Below are positions 9,219 through 16,428 of a stretch of DNA of 64,000 bases, piece after piece. Source of the DNA: CBDATA01 sp965202845 (lineage in GTDB: Bacteria; Acidobacteriota; Vicinamibacteria; Marinacidobacterales; Marinacidobacteraceae). Position 1 is the stretch's first letter. Every line of letters begins with the position of its first letter. Made by a program: the position numbers and the translations under genes. The notes below the pieces were generated by a model. It had not been told where the DNA came from and did not search any database. It saw nothing but the letters and a program-made list of their open reading frames with translations. Where the stretch lies: assembly GCA_965202845.1 (NCBI GenBank), contig OZ241856.1:124001-188000 (forward strand), in the 5' to 3' direction.

Positions 9219-11023
9219 GGGAACGCCTTGATGTGGCCATCGGGCCGGTGCAGGGATTCGTCGCCGAGTCGCGGCGCACCCGGGATCTGTGGGGCAGTTC
9301 GTATCTGCTCTCCTTCCTCGCCGGCCATGCGATGCGCGGAGCGGAGCGGGCCGGGGGGCGGGTTGTCCGCCCGGTGGTCCAGGACGACCGGCTGTACCGG
9401 TGGATCGGCGGTGACCGGAGCGGCAAGCCGCCGGAGATTGGCTCGCTGCCCAACCGGTTCGCCGTGGAAGTCCACGATGACGCTCCAGCGGTCGCTGGCG
9501 CCGCCCGAAACGCCCTCGATGCCGCCTGGAGGCGGATGTGCGATGCGGTTTGGGAGGAATTCGTCGCGGACGCCTGCGAACGCGGCGAGGACACGGAAGC
9601 GATCTGGGAACGCCAGACGCACGGGTTCTGGGAGATGGTCTGGGCCGTCGATGCGGCGGGGACGGGGGTTCTCGCCCGGCGGAAGCACTGGCGCACGCAT
9701 GGGTTGCCCGCTGAACCGGGCGACAAATGCACGGTCATGCATGACCTGCAGGAGCTTTCCGGCCATGTGCGCTCTCCGGAGCGCAACCGTTTCTGGGAGC
9801 ATCTGCGCGGACGGGTCGGCGAACTGGATATCCGCAAGGACGAGCGGTTGTGCGCCGTCGCCCTGGTCAAGCGTCTGTTCCCGCGGGTTTCCGAAGCCGC
9901 GCTCGGCTGGCCGTTGGAGCGGGCCTTCTGGCCTTCGACGGTCCATGTCGCCGCTCGGCCCTGGCTGCGTCGGGTGGACGAGGAGGCCCCGGAGCGGGCG
10001 CGCGACTACGCGGAGCTGGTCAGGCGTTTCGCGTCCAGCGGCGTTCTTTCCGAACGGCGGCTGCCGGGGCTGGGAACCGATGCGGGCGACCTCCCTCGGC
10101 TGGACGCCAACTGGTTCCACCGGGAAGCGGTGGAGGACGAGCGGCGGTGCCCGCTCAAGGCTGACGCCGAAGACGGGTCGCGGCGCGTGTTGGCTGAGGC
10201 TCTGAACGAGATCCGGATCGGAAAGCCGTCATCGTTTTACGCCCTGCTGCTCGCCGACGGCGACCGGCTGGGCGAACTGGTGGGCAGGCGTGGCGGGGAG
10301 CGGGTTGGTAGGGGGCTGTCCCGGTTCACCGGAAGGGTTCCGGGAATCCTCCGCGCATGCGACGGCGAGACGGTGTACGCCGGGGGCGACGACGTGTTCG
10401 CCATGCTGCCGGCCCCCATTGCGCTCCAGGCCGCAGAGAAACTCGCTCATGCCTGGCGGGATGCATTCGACGACGTACCCGAAGCCACCCTGTCGGCTGC
10501 GGTGGTCTTCGTACACGTTCGCTATCCGCTCAGCGCGGCGATTCGGGAGGCGCATCGCCTGCTGGATGCCGTCGCCAAGGAGGCGAACGGCCGCGACTCG
10601 CTGGCGGTCGGCATCCTGAATCCGGGCGGCCTGAACGCGCAGTGGGTTACGACCTGGAAACGGCCGGAAGGGGGATCGGCGGTTGCGCTCCTGGGACAGC
10701 TGGTCAACAAGCTCCGGGCCGGGGCTCCGGAAGCCGGCCTGTCGTCGGCGCTGCTCTATCGCATCCGGGACATGCTGATCCGGGTTGGCGGGTGGGGCTC
10801 GTGGCGTCCCGGAGAGTGGGGGGCGGCGCCGGAAGGCCTTGATGTTCTTCTGCGAGCCGAGATCGGACACAGCTTTGACCTGAGCGGCGTCAAGGGCGCC
10901 GATGAGGCGGCGGAGTTGGTCGGAAGCCTGCTGCGGCGCGCAGCGGCGACCGGGGTTTCCGGGATCGGGGTGGACGCCTTGGTCCTCGCCCGCTTCCTTG
11001 CCCAGGACGGAGGCGAAGCATGA
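9215..11023 (+). CDS. cmr2: Cmr2 (Cas10) signalling subunit of type III-B, without HD domain
   Basis: A 602-residue Cas10 of the Cmr2 type: the N-terminus GPVQGFVAESRRTRDLWGSSY is shared by Cmr2 proteins. YAGGDDVF places the palm GGDD motif at residues 390-393, and an upstream LLADGDRLGEL block matches the first palm. The GGDD palm polymerises ATP into cyclic oligoadenylates after target RNA binding. There is no HD nuclease domain at the N-terminus, and the protein is shorter than HD-bearing Cas10 proteins, so ssDNA cleavage is not expected. Output therefore probably depends on the CARF protein at 6359-8065. ATGA overlaps link it to cmr1 and cmr3. Confidence 0.94.
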   Translation: MRERLDVAIGPVQGFVAESRRTRDLWGSSYLLSFLAGHAMRGAERAGGRVVRPVVQDDRLYRWIGGDRSGKPPEIGSLPNRFAVEVHDDAPAVAGAARNALDAAWRRMCDAVWEEFVADACERGEDTEAIWERQTHGFWEMVWAVDAAGTGVLARRKHWRTHGLPAEPGDKCTVMHDLQELSGHVRSPERNRFWEHLRGRVGELDIRKDERLCAVALVKRLFPRVSEAALGWPLERAFWPSTVHVAARPWLRRVDEEAPERARDYAELVRRFASSGVLSERRLPGLGTDAGDLPRLDANWFHREAVEDERRCPLKADAEDGSRRVLAEALNEIRIGKPSSFYALLLADGDRLGELVGRRGGERVGRGLSRFTGRVPGILRACDGETVYAGGDDVFAMLPAPIALQAAEKLAHAWRDAFDDVPEATLSAAVVFVHVRYPLSAAIREAHRLLDAVAKEANGRDSLAVGILNPGGLNAQWVTTWKRPEGGSAVALLGQLVNKLRAGAPEAGLSSALLYRIRDMLIRVGGWGSWRPGEWGAAPEGLDVLLRAEIGHSFDLSGVKGADEAAELVGSLLRRAAATGVSGIGVDALVLARFLAQDGGEA

Positions 11024-12087
11024 TCTCCATCCGTTTGGAACCCCTGGATACGTGGTTCTTTCGTGGCGGTGCGCCCTTCGTGCGGGGGGATACGCCGCAG
11101 GAGGACGTGGGCAGCCTGTTCCCGCCGCACCCGGCGACGGTGATCGGGGCGTTGCGGGCGGCGCTGGCGCGGGCCCGGGGCTGGGACGGCCGTCGTCGCT
11201 GGCCCGGGGAGTTCGACGAAGTGCTCGGTGACGGTCCCGACGACCTGGGCAAGCTTTCCTTCGAGGGGCCGTTCCTCCTCCGGGACGGGAAGCCGCTGTT
11301 CCGCTCCCCCCGGCACCTGCTGCTCGGCGACGGCGGGAAGCCGTCCGCGCTGCTGCGCCCGGGGCCGCCGGTCTCGTGCGATCTGGGCGAAGCGGTCCGC
11401 CTTCCGGCACATGACGGTGCGGCCGGACTCAAGGTCGCCTCCCGGGAATGGCTGACCCTTGAGGGCTTCCAGGCGGTGTTGCGCGGCGAGGTTCCGCCGG
11501 TGTCCGCCGTCGTGCCGCAGGAAAATTTGTGGGTGGTTGAGTCCCGGATCGGCCTCGAGCGGGATGCGAACACGCGCCACGCGAAGGAAGGGATGCTCTA
11601 CAGCACCCGGCACATACGTCCGAAGGCGGGCGTCTCGCTCGGCATGCGCATCCGCGGCTTGCCCGGTGACTGGCCGACGCCGGATGGAGCGATGCTTCCC
11701 CTGGGCGGCGAAAGTCGGCTTGCGGCATGGGGGCGGTGGGAGGACGATTCGGAGCTTTCCGAAGGCGGGGCCACTGGCCAGGCGGCGCTGATCGCCTTGG
11801 CGCCGCTCGATCTGGAGCCTGCCGTCATCCGCGGCGAACGTCCGCTTGACCCGCTTGGGGTTCGGGTGGTTTCGGCCTGCCTGGATCGTCCGCAGCGCAT
11901 CGGCGGCTGGGATTCGCTCCGCCACCGCCCCCTGCCGCTGCGGAGCGTGCTGGCGCCCGGCAGCGTGCTCTTTTGTGAAACGCCCGGGAAAACCTTCGCC
12001 GGATCGCTGCGCATCGGGGCGCGGCAGGCATCCGGATTCGGCCTTGTAGCGTGCGGCCGCTGGCCGCCGGAACGGGAGACGCACTGA
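11020..12087 (+). CDS. cmr3: Cmr3, Cas5-like subunit of type III-B
   Basis: The 355-residue protein starts with LEPLDTWFFRGGAPF and continues with LFPPHPATVIGALRAAL, the standard N-terminal blocks of Cmr3 (Cas5 group). Cmr3 binds the crRNA 5' repeat-derived tag and contacts Cas10. GARQASGFGLV near the C-terminus is the glycine-rich loop of RAMP folds. It overlaps cmr2 by ATGA and is one base away from cmr4. Confidence 0.94.
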   Translation: MISIRLEPLDTWFFRGGAPFVRGDTPQEDVGSLFPPHPATVIGALRAALARARGWDGRRRWPGEFDEVLGDGPDDLGKLSFEGPFLLRDGKPLFRSPRHLLLGDGGKPSALLRPGPPVSCDLGEAVRLPAHDGAAGLKVASREWLTLEGFQAVLRGEVPPVSAVVPQENLWVVESRIGLERDANTRHAKEGMLYSTRHIRPKAGVSLGMRIRGLPGDWPTPDGAMLPLGGESRLAAWGRWEDDSELSEGGATGQAALIALAPLDLEPAVIRGERPLDPLGVRVVSACLDRPQRIGGWDSLRHRPLPLRSVLAPGSVLFCETPGKTFAGSLRIGARQASGFGLVACGRWPPERETH

Positions 12088-12088
12088 C

Positions 12089-12898
12089 ATGAACGCAACG
12101 ATGCTCGGCCTGCTGGCCGAAAGCCCCATCCACCCCGGAAGCGGTCGCAGCATGGGGGTCGTGGACCTCCCGGTGGCCCGGGAGGCGGCGACCGACTATC
12201 CGGTGCTGGTGGGCTCCAGCCTGAAGGGCGCCCTGCGCGACAAGGCGGAGACGCGCGGGCAGAACGCCGACCGGCTCTTCGGGAAACCCGACCAGGCGGG
12301 GGGACTTCTGGTTTCCGACGCGCGCCTGCTGCTGTTGCCGGTGCGCAGCCTGACCGGAACCTATCGCTGGGCGACCTGCGGACATCTGATCGAACGCTTC
12401 CGCCGCGATCTAGATCGCGCCGGTCTCCAGGGGCCGCCTCCGGTGCCGGCCGTCAAACCGGAACACGCGCTGGCGGCGGGCAAGGAGCCGCTGTTCCTGG
12501 AGGAGCGGCAGTTCGAGATCGACGGGCCGCCGTCGCCTGGAATCGTGGAAGCCATCCAGTCCCTGCTGCGGCACCCGGAGACGCGGGACCGCCTCGCCGG
12601 GCAACTCGCCGTTCTGAACGACGATGATTTCGCCTGGTTCGCGCGTTACGGCCTTTCGATCCAGGCGCGCAACGTCCTTGAGGAAGAAACCAAGAAAAGC
12701 AAGAATCTCTGGTACGAGGAGACGTTGCCGCCCGATACGGTGATGTACGCATTGGTCGCCGGACGGGGCGACGAAGCGCGGGAAGCGCTCGGCGCGCTGT
12801 TCCCCGATGACGATGCTTGGCTGCAGGCGGGGGGCAACGAGACGGTGGGCCATGGTTGGTTCGCCGTCCGGACGCATGGCGGGGGAGACGCGTCGTGA
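12089..12898 (+). CDS. cmr4: Cmr4, Cas7 backbone and target-RNA nuclease subunit
   Basis: The 269-residue protein begins with LLAESPIHPGSGRSMGVVDLP and VLVGSSLKGALRDKAE, the characteristic Cmr4 N-terminus. Cmr4 forms the helical backbone and, in the family, uses an acidic residue to cut target RNA every six nucleotides. NETVGHGWFAV near the end is the expected C-terminal RAMP loop. Its TGA overlaps the GTG start of cmr5. Confidence 0.94.
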   Translation: MNATMLGLLAESPIHPGSGRSMGVVDLPVAREAATDYPVLVGSSLKGALRDKAETRGQNADRLFGKPDQAGGLLVSDARLLLLPVRSLTGTYRWATCGHLIERFRRDLDRAGLQGPPPVPAVKPEHALAAGKEPLFLEERQFEIDGPPSPGIVEAIQSLLRHPETRDRLAGQLAVLNDDDFAWFARYGLSIQARNVLEEETKKSKNLWYEETLPPDTVMYALVAGRGDEAREALGALFPDDDAWLQAGGNETVGHGWFAVRTHGGGDAS

Positions 12899-13296
12899 GA
12901 ACCCTCGAACAGTGCCGCGCCGCCGACGCGCTCGAACGGGTCGCAAAGTTGGGAGGCTCGGATGCGTTCCGGAAGTTGTATCGGTCCTATGTGGACCGTC
13001 TCGGCCCGGCCATCGTCATGAATGGGTTGGGGCAAGCGCTGGCGACCGAAAAAGCCGCGGCGGGTCCCGGCAAGAGCGACCGGGAACGCGCGCACCGGGC
13101 GCTCCATGACAACCTGCAGGCGTGGCTTTGCCGGGAGGGAGGCGTCTATCCGGCGGGGGACCAGCTGCTGCAGGCCATCACGCAGCACGACCAGTCGCGC
13201 TATCTCCGCGCCCAGGCGGAAGCCTTGGCGTGGCTCGTGTGGCACAAGAAGGGCTGCCGGGCGGAATTGCCGGAATCCGAAGGGGGCGGTGGGTGA
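12895..13296 (+). CDS. cmr5: Cmr5, small helical subunit of type III-B
   Basis: A 133-residue predominantly helical protein with RSYVDRLGPAIVMNGLGQAL, matching the Cmr5 core block (Y, P and NGL positions). Cmr5 forms the belly filament along Cmr4. The start is GTG 12895, which overlaps the cmr4 stop in GTGA; an ATG-type reading further upstream would lie inside cmr4. Its stop overlaps the cmr6 start. Confidence 0.92.
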   Translation: MRTLEQCRAADALERVAKLGGSDAFRKLYRSYVDRLGPAIVMNGLGQALATEKAAAGPGKSDRERAHRALHDNLQAWLCREGGVYPAGDQLLQAITQHDQSRYLRAQAEALAWLVWHKKGCRAELPESEGGGG

Positions 13297-14315
13297 TGCG
13301 ACCGCTCTACGACGCCGCGTCCCGGGAACCGAGACAGTTGCCGGAAGGCGGACATGCCGGCCTCTGGTTTGACAAGTTCTGCTGGTCGGAGACCGACAAG
13401 TTGAAATGGATTCAAACCGTCGCCGGGAAGGTCGGGGATCGGGATCGGCTGCGGGAGCACGCGCAGCGGCAGGCGCGGATGGTGAAGCGGTTGGGGGGCC
13501 GTATCTTCGTGTTCGAGTCCGAGTCGCGGTTCGCGACCGGCTTGGGCCGCAGTCATCCGGTCGAGAACGGCTTTGCGTGGCACCCCACCCTGGGGACGCC
13601 CTGGCTGCCGGGGAGTTCGGTCAAGGGGATGTTGCTCGCCTGGGCGCGGAGCGAGGGTGCGTCCGACGAGGCGCGGGATCGTCTGTTCGGGAAGCAGGAC
13701 CAGTCGGGCGCCGTCTGCTTCCTTGACGCCGTTCCCGACAAGCCGGTGGTTCTGGAAGCGGATGTCATGACGCCGCACTATGGGGGCTGGACCCCGGAGG
13801 ATCCGCCCGGCGACTGGCGCTCCCCGGTTCCGATCCCCTTTCTGGTGACCGCGAGCGGAACCCGCTTCCTCTTCGGTTTCACGCCACGCCGCCCACTAGC
13901 CGACAGCGATCTGGACTGCGTGTCAGCGTGGCTTTGCGCCGCTCTCGAATGGGCCGGTGGCGGCGCCAAGACGGCGGTCGGCTACGGCCGGTTTCGTCAC
14001 AACGAGGGGGCGACCGGCCGCATGGAGAAGGAGCTAGACCAGGCGGCGGAGGAGGAAGAGGCCGGCAAGACGTCGGAGGGACGCTGGCGGTTGGAGCTCA
14101 AGGGGAAATCGGAAGCGGAAGTCCTCGAGATGGTGCGCGTGCACCTCGAAAAGGGAATGCTTACGGATCCGGCCGAGCGCCAAGCTTTTGCGAAGGCTGT
14201 GGATCCGGATTGGGTCGTCGCCTGGAATCGCGGCAGACCTGTCGACCCGGCCACCAAGGTTGGCGGCAAGAAGCTGAAACAGCGCGCTCGTCTCCTTCGC
14301 GCCGAGACCGGATGA
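13296..14315 (+). CDS. cmr6: Cmr6, Cas7-like subunit of type III-B
   Basis: A 339-residue RAMP protein. RFATGLGRSHPVENGFAWHP and then TPWLPGSSVKGMLLAW are the two typical Cmr6 blocks, and GGGAKTAVGYGRF is the C-terminal glycine-rich loop. Cmr6 lies at the crRNA 3' end beside Cmr1. The start is ATG 13296, overlapping the cmr5 TGA by one base; the longer open frame from 13122 runs inside cmr5. The C-terminal 100 residues or so after the glycine loop are charged and look like a family-variable extension. Confidence 0.92.
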   Translation: MRPLYDAASREPRQLPEGGHAGLWFDKFCWSETDKLKWIQTVAGKVGDRDRLREHAQRQARMVKRLGGRIFVFESESRFATGLGRSHPVENGFAWHPTLGTPWLPGSSVKGMLLAWARSEGASDEARDRLFGKQDQSGAVCFLDAVPDKPVVLEADVMTPHYGGWTPEDPPGDWRSPVPIPFLVTASGTRFLFGFTPRRPLADSDLDCVSAWLCAALEWAGGGAKTAVGYGRFRHNEGATGRMEKELDQAAEEEEAGKTSEGRWRLELKGKSEAEVLEMVRVHLEKGMLTDPAERQAFAKAVDPDWVVAWNRGRPVDPATKVGGKKLKQRARLLRAETG

Positions 14316-15724
14316 CCATCACCGGGGAGTGGGTCTCCCGGACGGCGGCGGCCGGCGAGTCCGAGACGCTCGAATTCAAGACCACCACCGGGACCCGGCG
14401 GGAGGCGGCGCGGACCGTCTGCGCGATGCTCAATCAGCAGGGCGGCCACGTGCTGTTCGGAGTTACGCCGGAAGGTCGGGTAGCCGGTCAGCAGGTGCGG
14501 GAGCGCACGCTCGAACAGGTGAGCGCCGAACTCGCGCGGATCGGCCCGAAGGCCTTTCCGTCCATTCAGCGGGTGCCCGTCGGAGAAAGCCGGGAAGTGC
14601 TGGTTGTCTCGGTGGAGCGGGGAGACACAAGACCCTACGAGTACCGCGGCAAGGCCTGGCGACGGGTCGGGACTTCAACCTTGGCGATGAGCGTCGAGGA
14701 ACGAAACCGGATGCTGTTCGAGCGGTTGCATGGGAGGTGGCGCTGGGAGACCTTCCCCGCGACGGAGTGGTCGGTGGACGATCTGGATGAAGCGGAAATC
14801 CGCAACACCGTCGCCGAAGCGGTGCGGATCGGTCGCCTGAACGAACCCGGCCACCGGGATACGGCGGGTCTCCTCCGGGGGCTCGGCCTGGTGCGCGAAG
14901 GCGCCCTGCTGCGGGCGGCGGCGGTCCTGTTCGGAAGGACGGAACGGCTCGAATACGAGATGCCCCAATGCCTCCTCCGCGTCGCACGCTTCCGGGGAAC
15001 CGACCGCAGCGAATTCCTGGACAACCGCCAGTTCACCGGAAACGCCTTCACGCTTCTTTCCAGCGGGGAGCGCTTCCTGCGCGACACCCTGCCGATCTCC
15101 AGCCGCTTCACGCCGGATCGGTTCCAGCGGATCGACGAACCGCTCTATCCACCGCTCGCCACCCGGGAGGCGCTGGCGAACGCCCTGTGCCACCGGGACT
15201 ACGCGGCGGGGGGCGGCTCGATCGGACTGGCGGTCTATGACGATCGCCTGGAAGTGACATCCACCGGAGGCCTCCCCTTCGGCCTGACCCCCGACAAGCT
15301 GTTCGACCAGCACGAATCGCGTCCCTGGAATCCGCTGATCGCCCGCGTGTTCCATCGGCGGGGGCTCATCGAGGAGTGGGGGCGGGGTACGCTCAGGATG
15401 GCCGAGTTCGCTCTCGAAGCCGGACTGCCGCGTCCCGAAATTGAGGACTCCGGAGACTGCGTGACCGTGCGGTTCCGTCGCCCGAAAGGAACGAACCGGC
15501 GCTCGGAGCGGGGACCTGCCGGGCGTCAGGACACGATCCTCGCCATGCTCGGTACGGCGAAGGAAGGTTTGTCGCTGCGCGCGTTGCAGGCGCGGCTGCC
15601 GGTGGATACGACCACGCGCCAGGTCAAGCGGGCGCTGGCGCATCTGCGGGAGCGTGGATTGGCGCAGGCTTCAGGCCGGGGGCCGGCGTCCCGCTGGGTC
15701 CGGACGCCGAATCGTGCGGAGTAA
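14312..15724 (+). CDS. AlbA_2 (Schlafen-like) DNA-binding / ATPase-fold protein coupled to cmr6
   Basis: A 470-residue protein. Residues 1-130 hold an AlbA_2 (divergent AAA_4, Schlafen-like) domain: GESETLEFKTTTG followed by AMLNQQGGHVLFGVTPEG. The centre and C-terminus carry the GHKL-like ATP-binding block found in the same family (ALCHRDYAAGGGSIGLAVYD, then STGGLPFGL and IEEWGRGTLRM), and the last 65 residues look like a winged helix. Such proteins are usually called putative transcriptional regulators or RecG-like ATP-binding proteins; none of these roles is proven here. ATG 14312 overlaps the cmr6 TGA (ATGA), so it is produced with the Cmr complex and is probably a genuine accessory gene rather than a chance neighbour. 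Confidence 0.85.
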   Translation: MTITGEWVSRTAAAGESETLEFKTTTGTRREAARTVCAMLNQQGGHVLFGVTPEGRVAGQQVRERTLEQVSAELARIGPKAFPSIQRVPVGESREVLVVSVERGDTRPYEYRGKAWRRVGTSTLAMSVEERNRMLFERLHGRWRWETFPATEWSVDDLDEAEIRNTVAEAVRIGRLNEPGHRDTAGLLRGLGLVREGALLRAAAVLFGRTERLEYEMPQCLLRVARFRGTDRSEFLDNRQFTGNAFTLLSSGERFLRDTLPISSRFTPDRFQRIDEPLYPPLATREALANALCHRDYAAGGGSIGLAVYDDRLEVTSTGGLPFGLTPDKLFDQHESRPWNPLIARVFHRRGLIEEWGRGTLRMAEFALEAGLPRPEIEDSGDCVTVRFRRPKGTNRRSERGPAGRQDTILAMLGTAKEGLSLRALQARLPVDTTTRQVKRALAHLRERGLAQASGRGPASRWVRTPNRAE

Positions 15725-15783
15725 AGGCGATTCTGAACAAGTCGCAAACCCTCATAATTGAACAGGGTCAACTGAGATGGTCG

Positions 15784-15798
15784 TCACGTAATACGTGA
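15784..15798. promoter_or_regulatory. Perfect inverted repeat upstream of exonuclease gene
   Basis: TCACGT-AAT-ACGTGA is a perfect 6+6 inverted repeat with a 3-base centre, ending 8 bases before the ATG at 15807. It has the look of a small operator, though no strong -10/-35 pair could be placed around it. It also covers the alternative GTG start at 15795. Confidence 0.35.
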
Positions 15799-15806
15799 TT
15801 CTGGGA

Positions 15807-16364
15807 ATGAATCGACTTGGAAGTCGCTGGCGGCTCGCTGCGGAGTGGCGGGGTTTGCTGGATCGACCTGACATTCTGATTGTGGACACCGAAACCACCG
15901 GGTTCGGGAACCGGGCGGAATTGGTCGAGATCGGGGCGGTGGACACGTGCGGCGAGGAACGATTCGAACGGTTGATCCTGCCCCGTGTCCGCATACCGAA
16001 AGGCGCATCAAGAATCCACGGCTTGACTTGCGCCGTTCTGAAGTCTCGAGGCGCCCGGCCGTTTTCCGACGTGGAGCCGGCGTGGAGCGCGCTGGTGCGT
16101 GGGCGTCGGCTGCTGGCGTGGAATGCGGCGTTCGACGACCGGATGATCGCTCAGACCGCGCGATCCACGAATTTCTGGGGAACTCGTTATCCCCGGAGCC
16201 GGTGTCTGATGCGGGACTATGCGGCGACCCACAAGCGCGCCAGCATCGGCCTCACGGAGGCGGCGCGGATCGAAGGGATTGCGCCGGTGGAGCCGCGCCA
16301 TCGGGCGGTGAGCGATGCCCGCACCGCACTTGCGGTGATGCGGTCTGTCGCCCGAAAGTCCTGA
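15807..16364 (+). CDS. DnaQ-like DEDDh 3'-5' exonuclease
   Basis: A 185-residue protein with IVDTETTGFGNRAELVEIG (ExoI motif with D and E), AWNAAFDDRMI (ExoII) and HRAVSDARTALAV (ExoIII with H and D), so the DEDDh set is complete. This fold is used by DNA polymerase III epsilon and by stand-alone trimming nucleases. Exonucleases of this type are known to trim prespacers in some CRISPR systems, but with no cas1/cas2 nearby that role is only a possibility. ATG 15807 is preferred; GTG 15795 is in frame upstream inside the inverted repeat. Confidence 0.88.
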   Translation: MNRLGSRWRLAAEWRGLLDRPDILIVDTETTGFGNRAELVEIGAVDTCGEERFERLILPRVRIPKGASRIHGLTCAVLKSRGARPFSDVEPAWSALVRGRRLLAWNAAFDDRMIAQTARSTNFWGTRYPRSRCLMRDYAATHKRASIGLTEAARIEGIAPVEPRHRAVSDARTALAVMRSVARKS

Positions 16365-16396
16365 TGTTGACGGAGCCGAAGCGGTGCGGGAGGAAA

Positions 16397-16415
16397 GGGA
16401 CCCCCTGGGGGTCCC
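16397..16415 (-). terminator. Hairpin downstream of the TonB receptor gene
   Basis: GGGACCCC-CTG-GGGGTCCC forms an 8-bp perfect stem with a 3-base loop. Read on the - strand it lies 13 bases after the receptor stop and is followed by TTTCCT, a short T-rich stretch. It probably serves as the terminator of that gene and may also act on the converging exonuclease transcript. Confidence 0.5.
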
Positions 16416-16428
16416 TTGGGGGGTCCCA

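Noticed and set aside
15725..16428. Possible CRISPR array after the cas operon
   Set aside because: No repeated 28-37 base units with regular spacers are present; the only repeats are one short palindrome and the hairpin at 16397.
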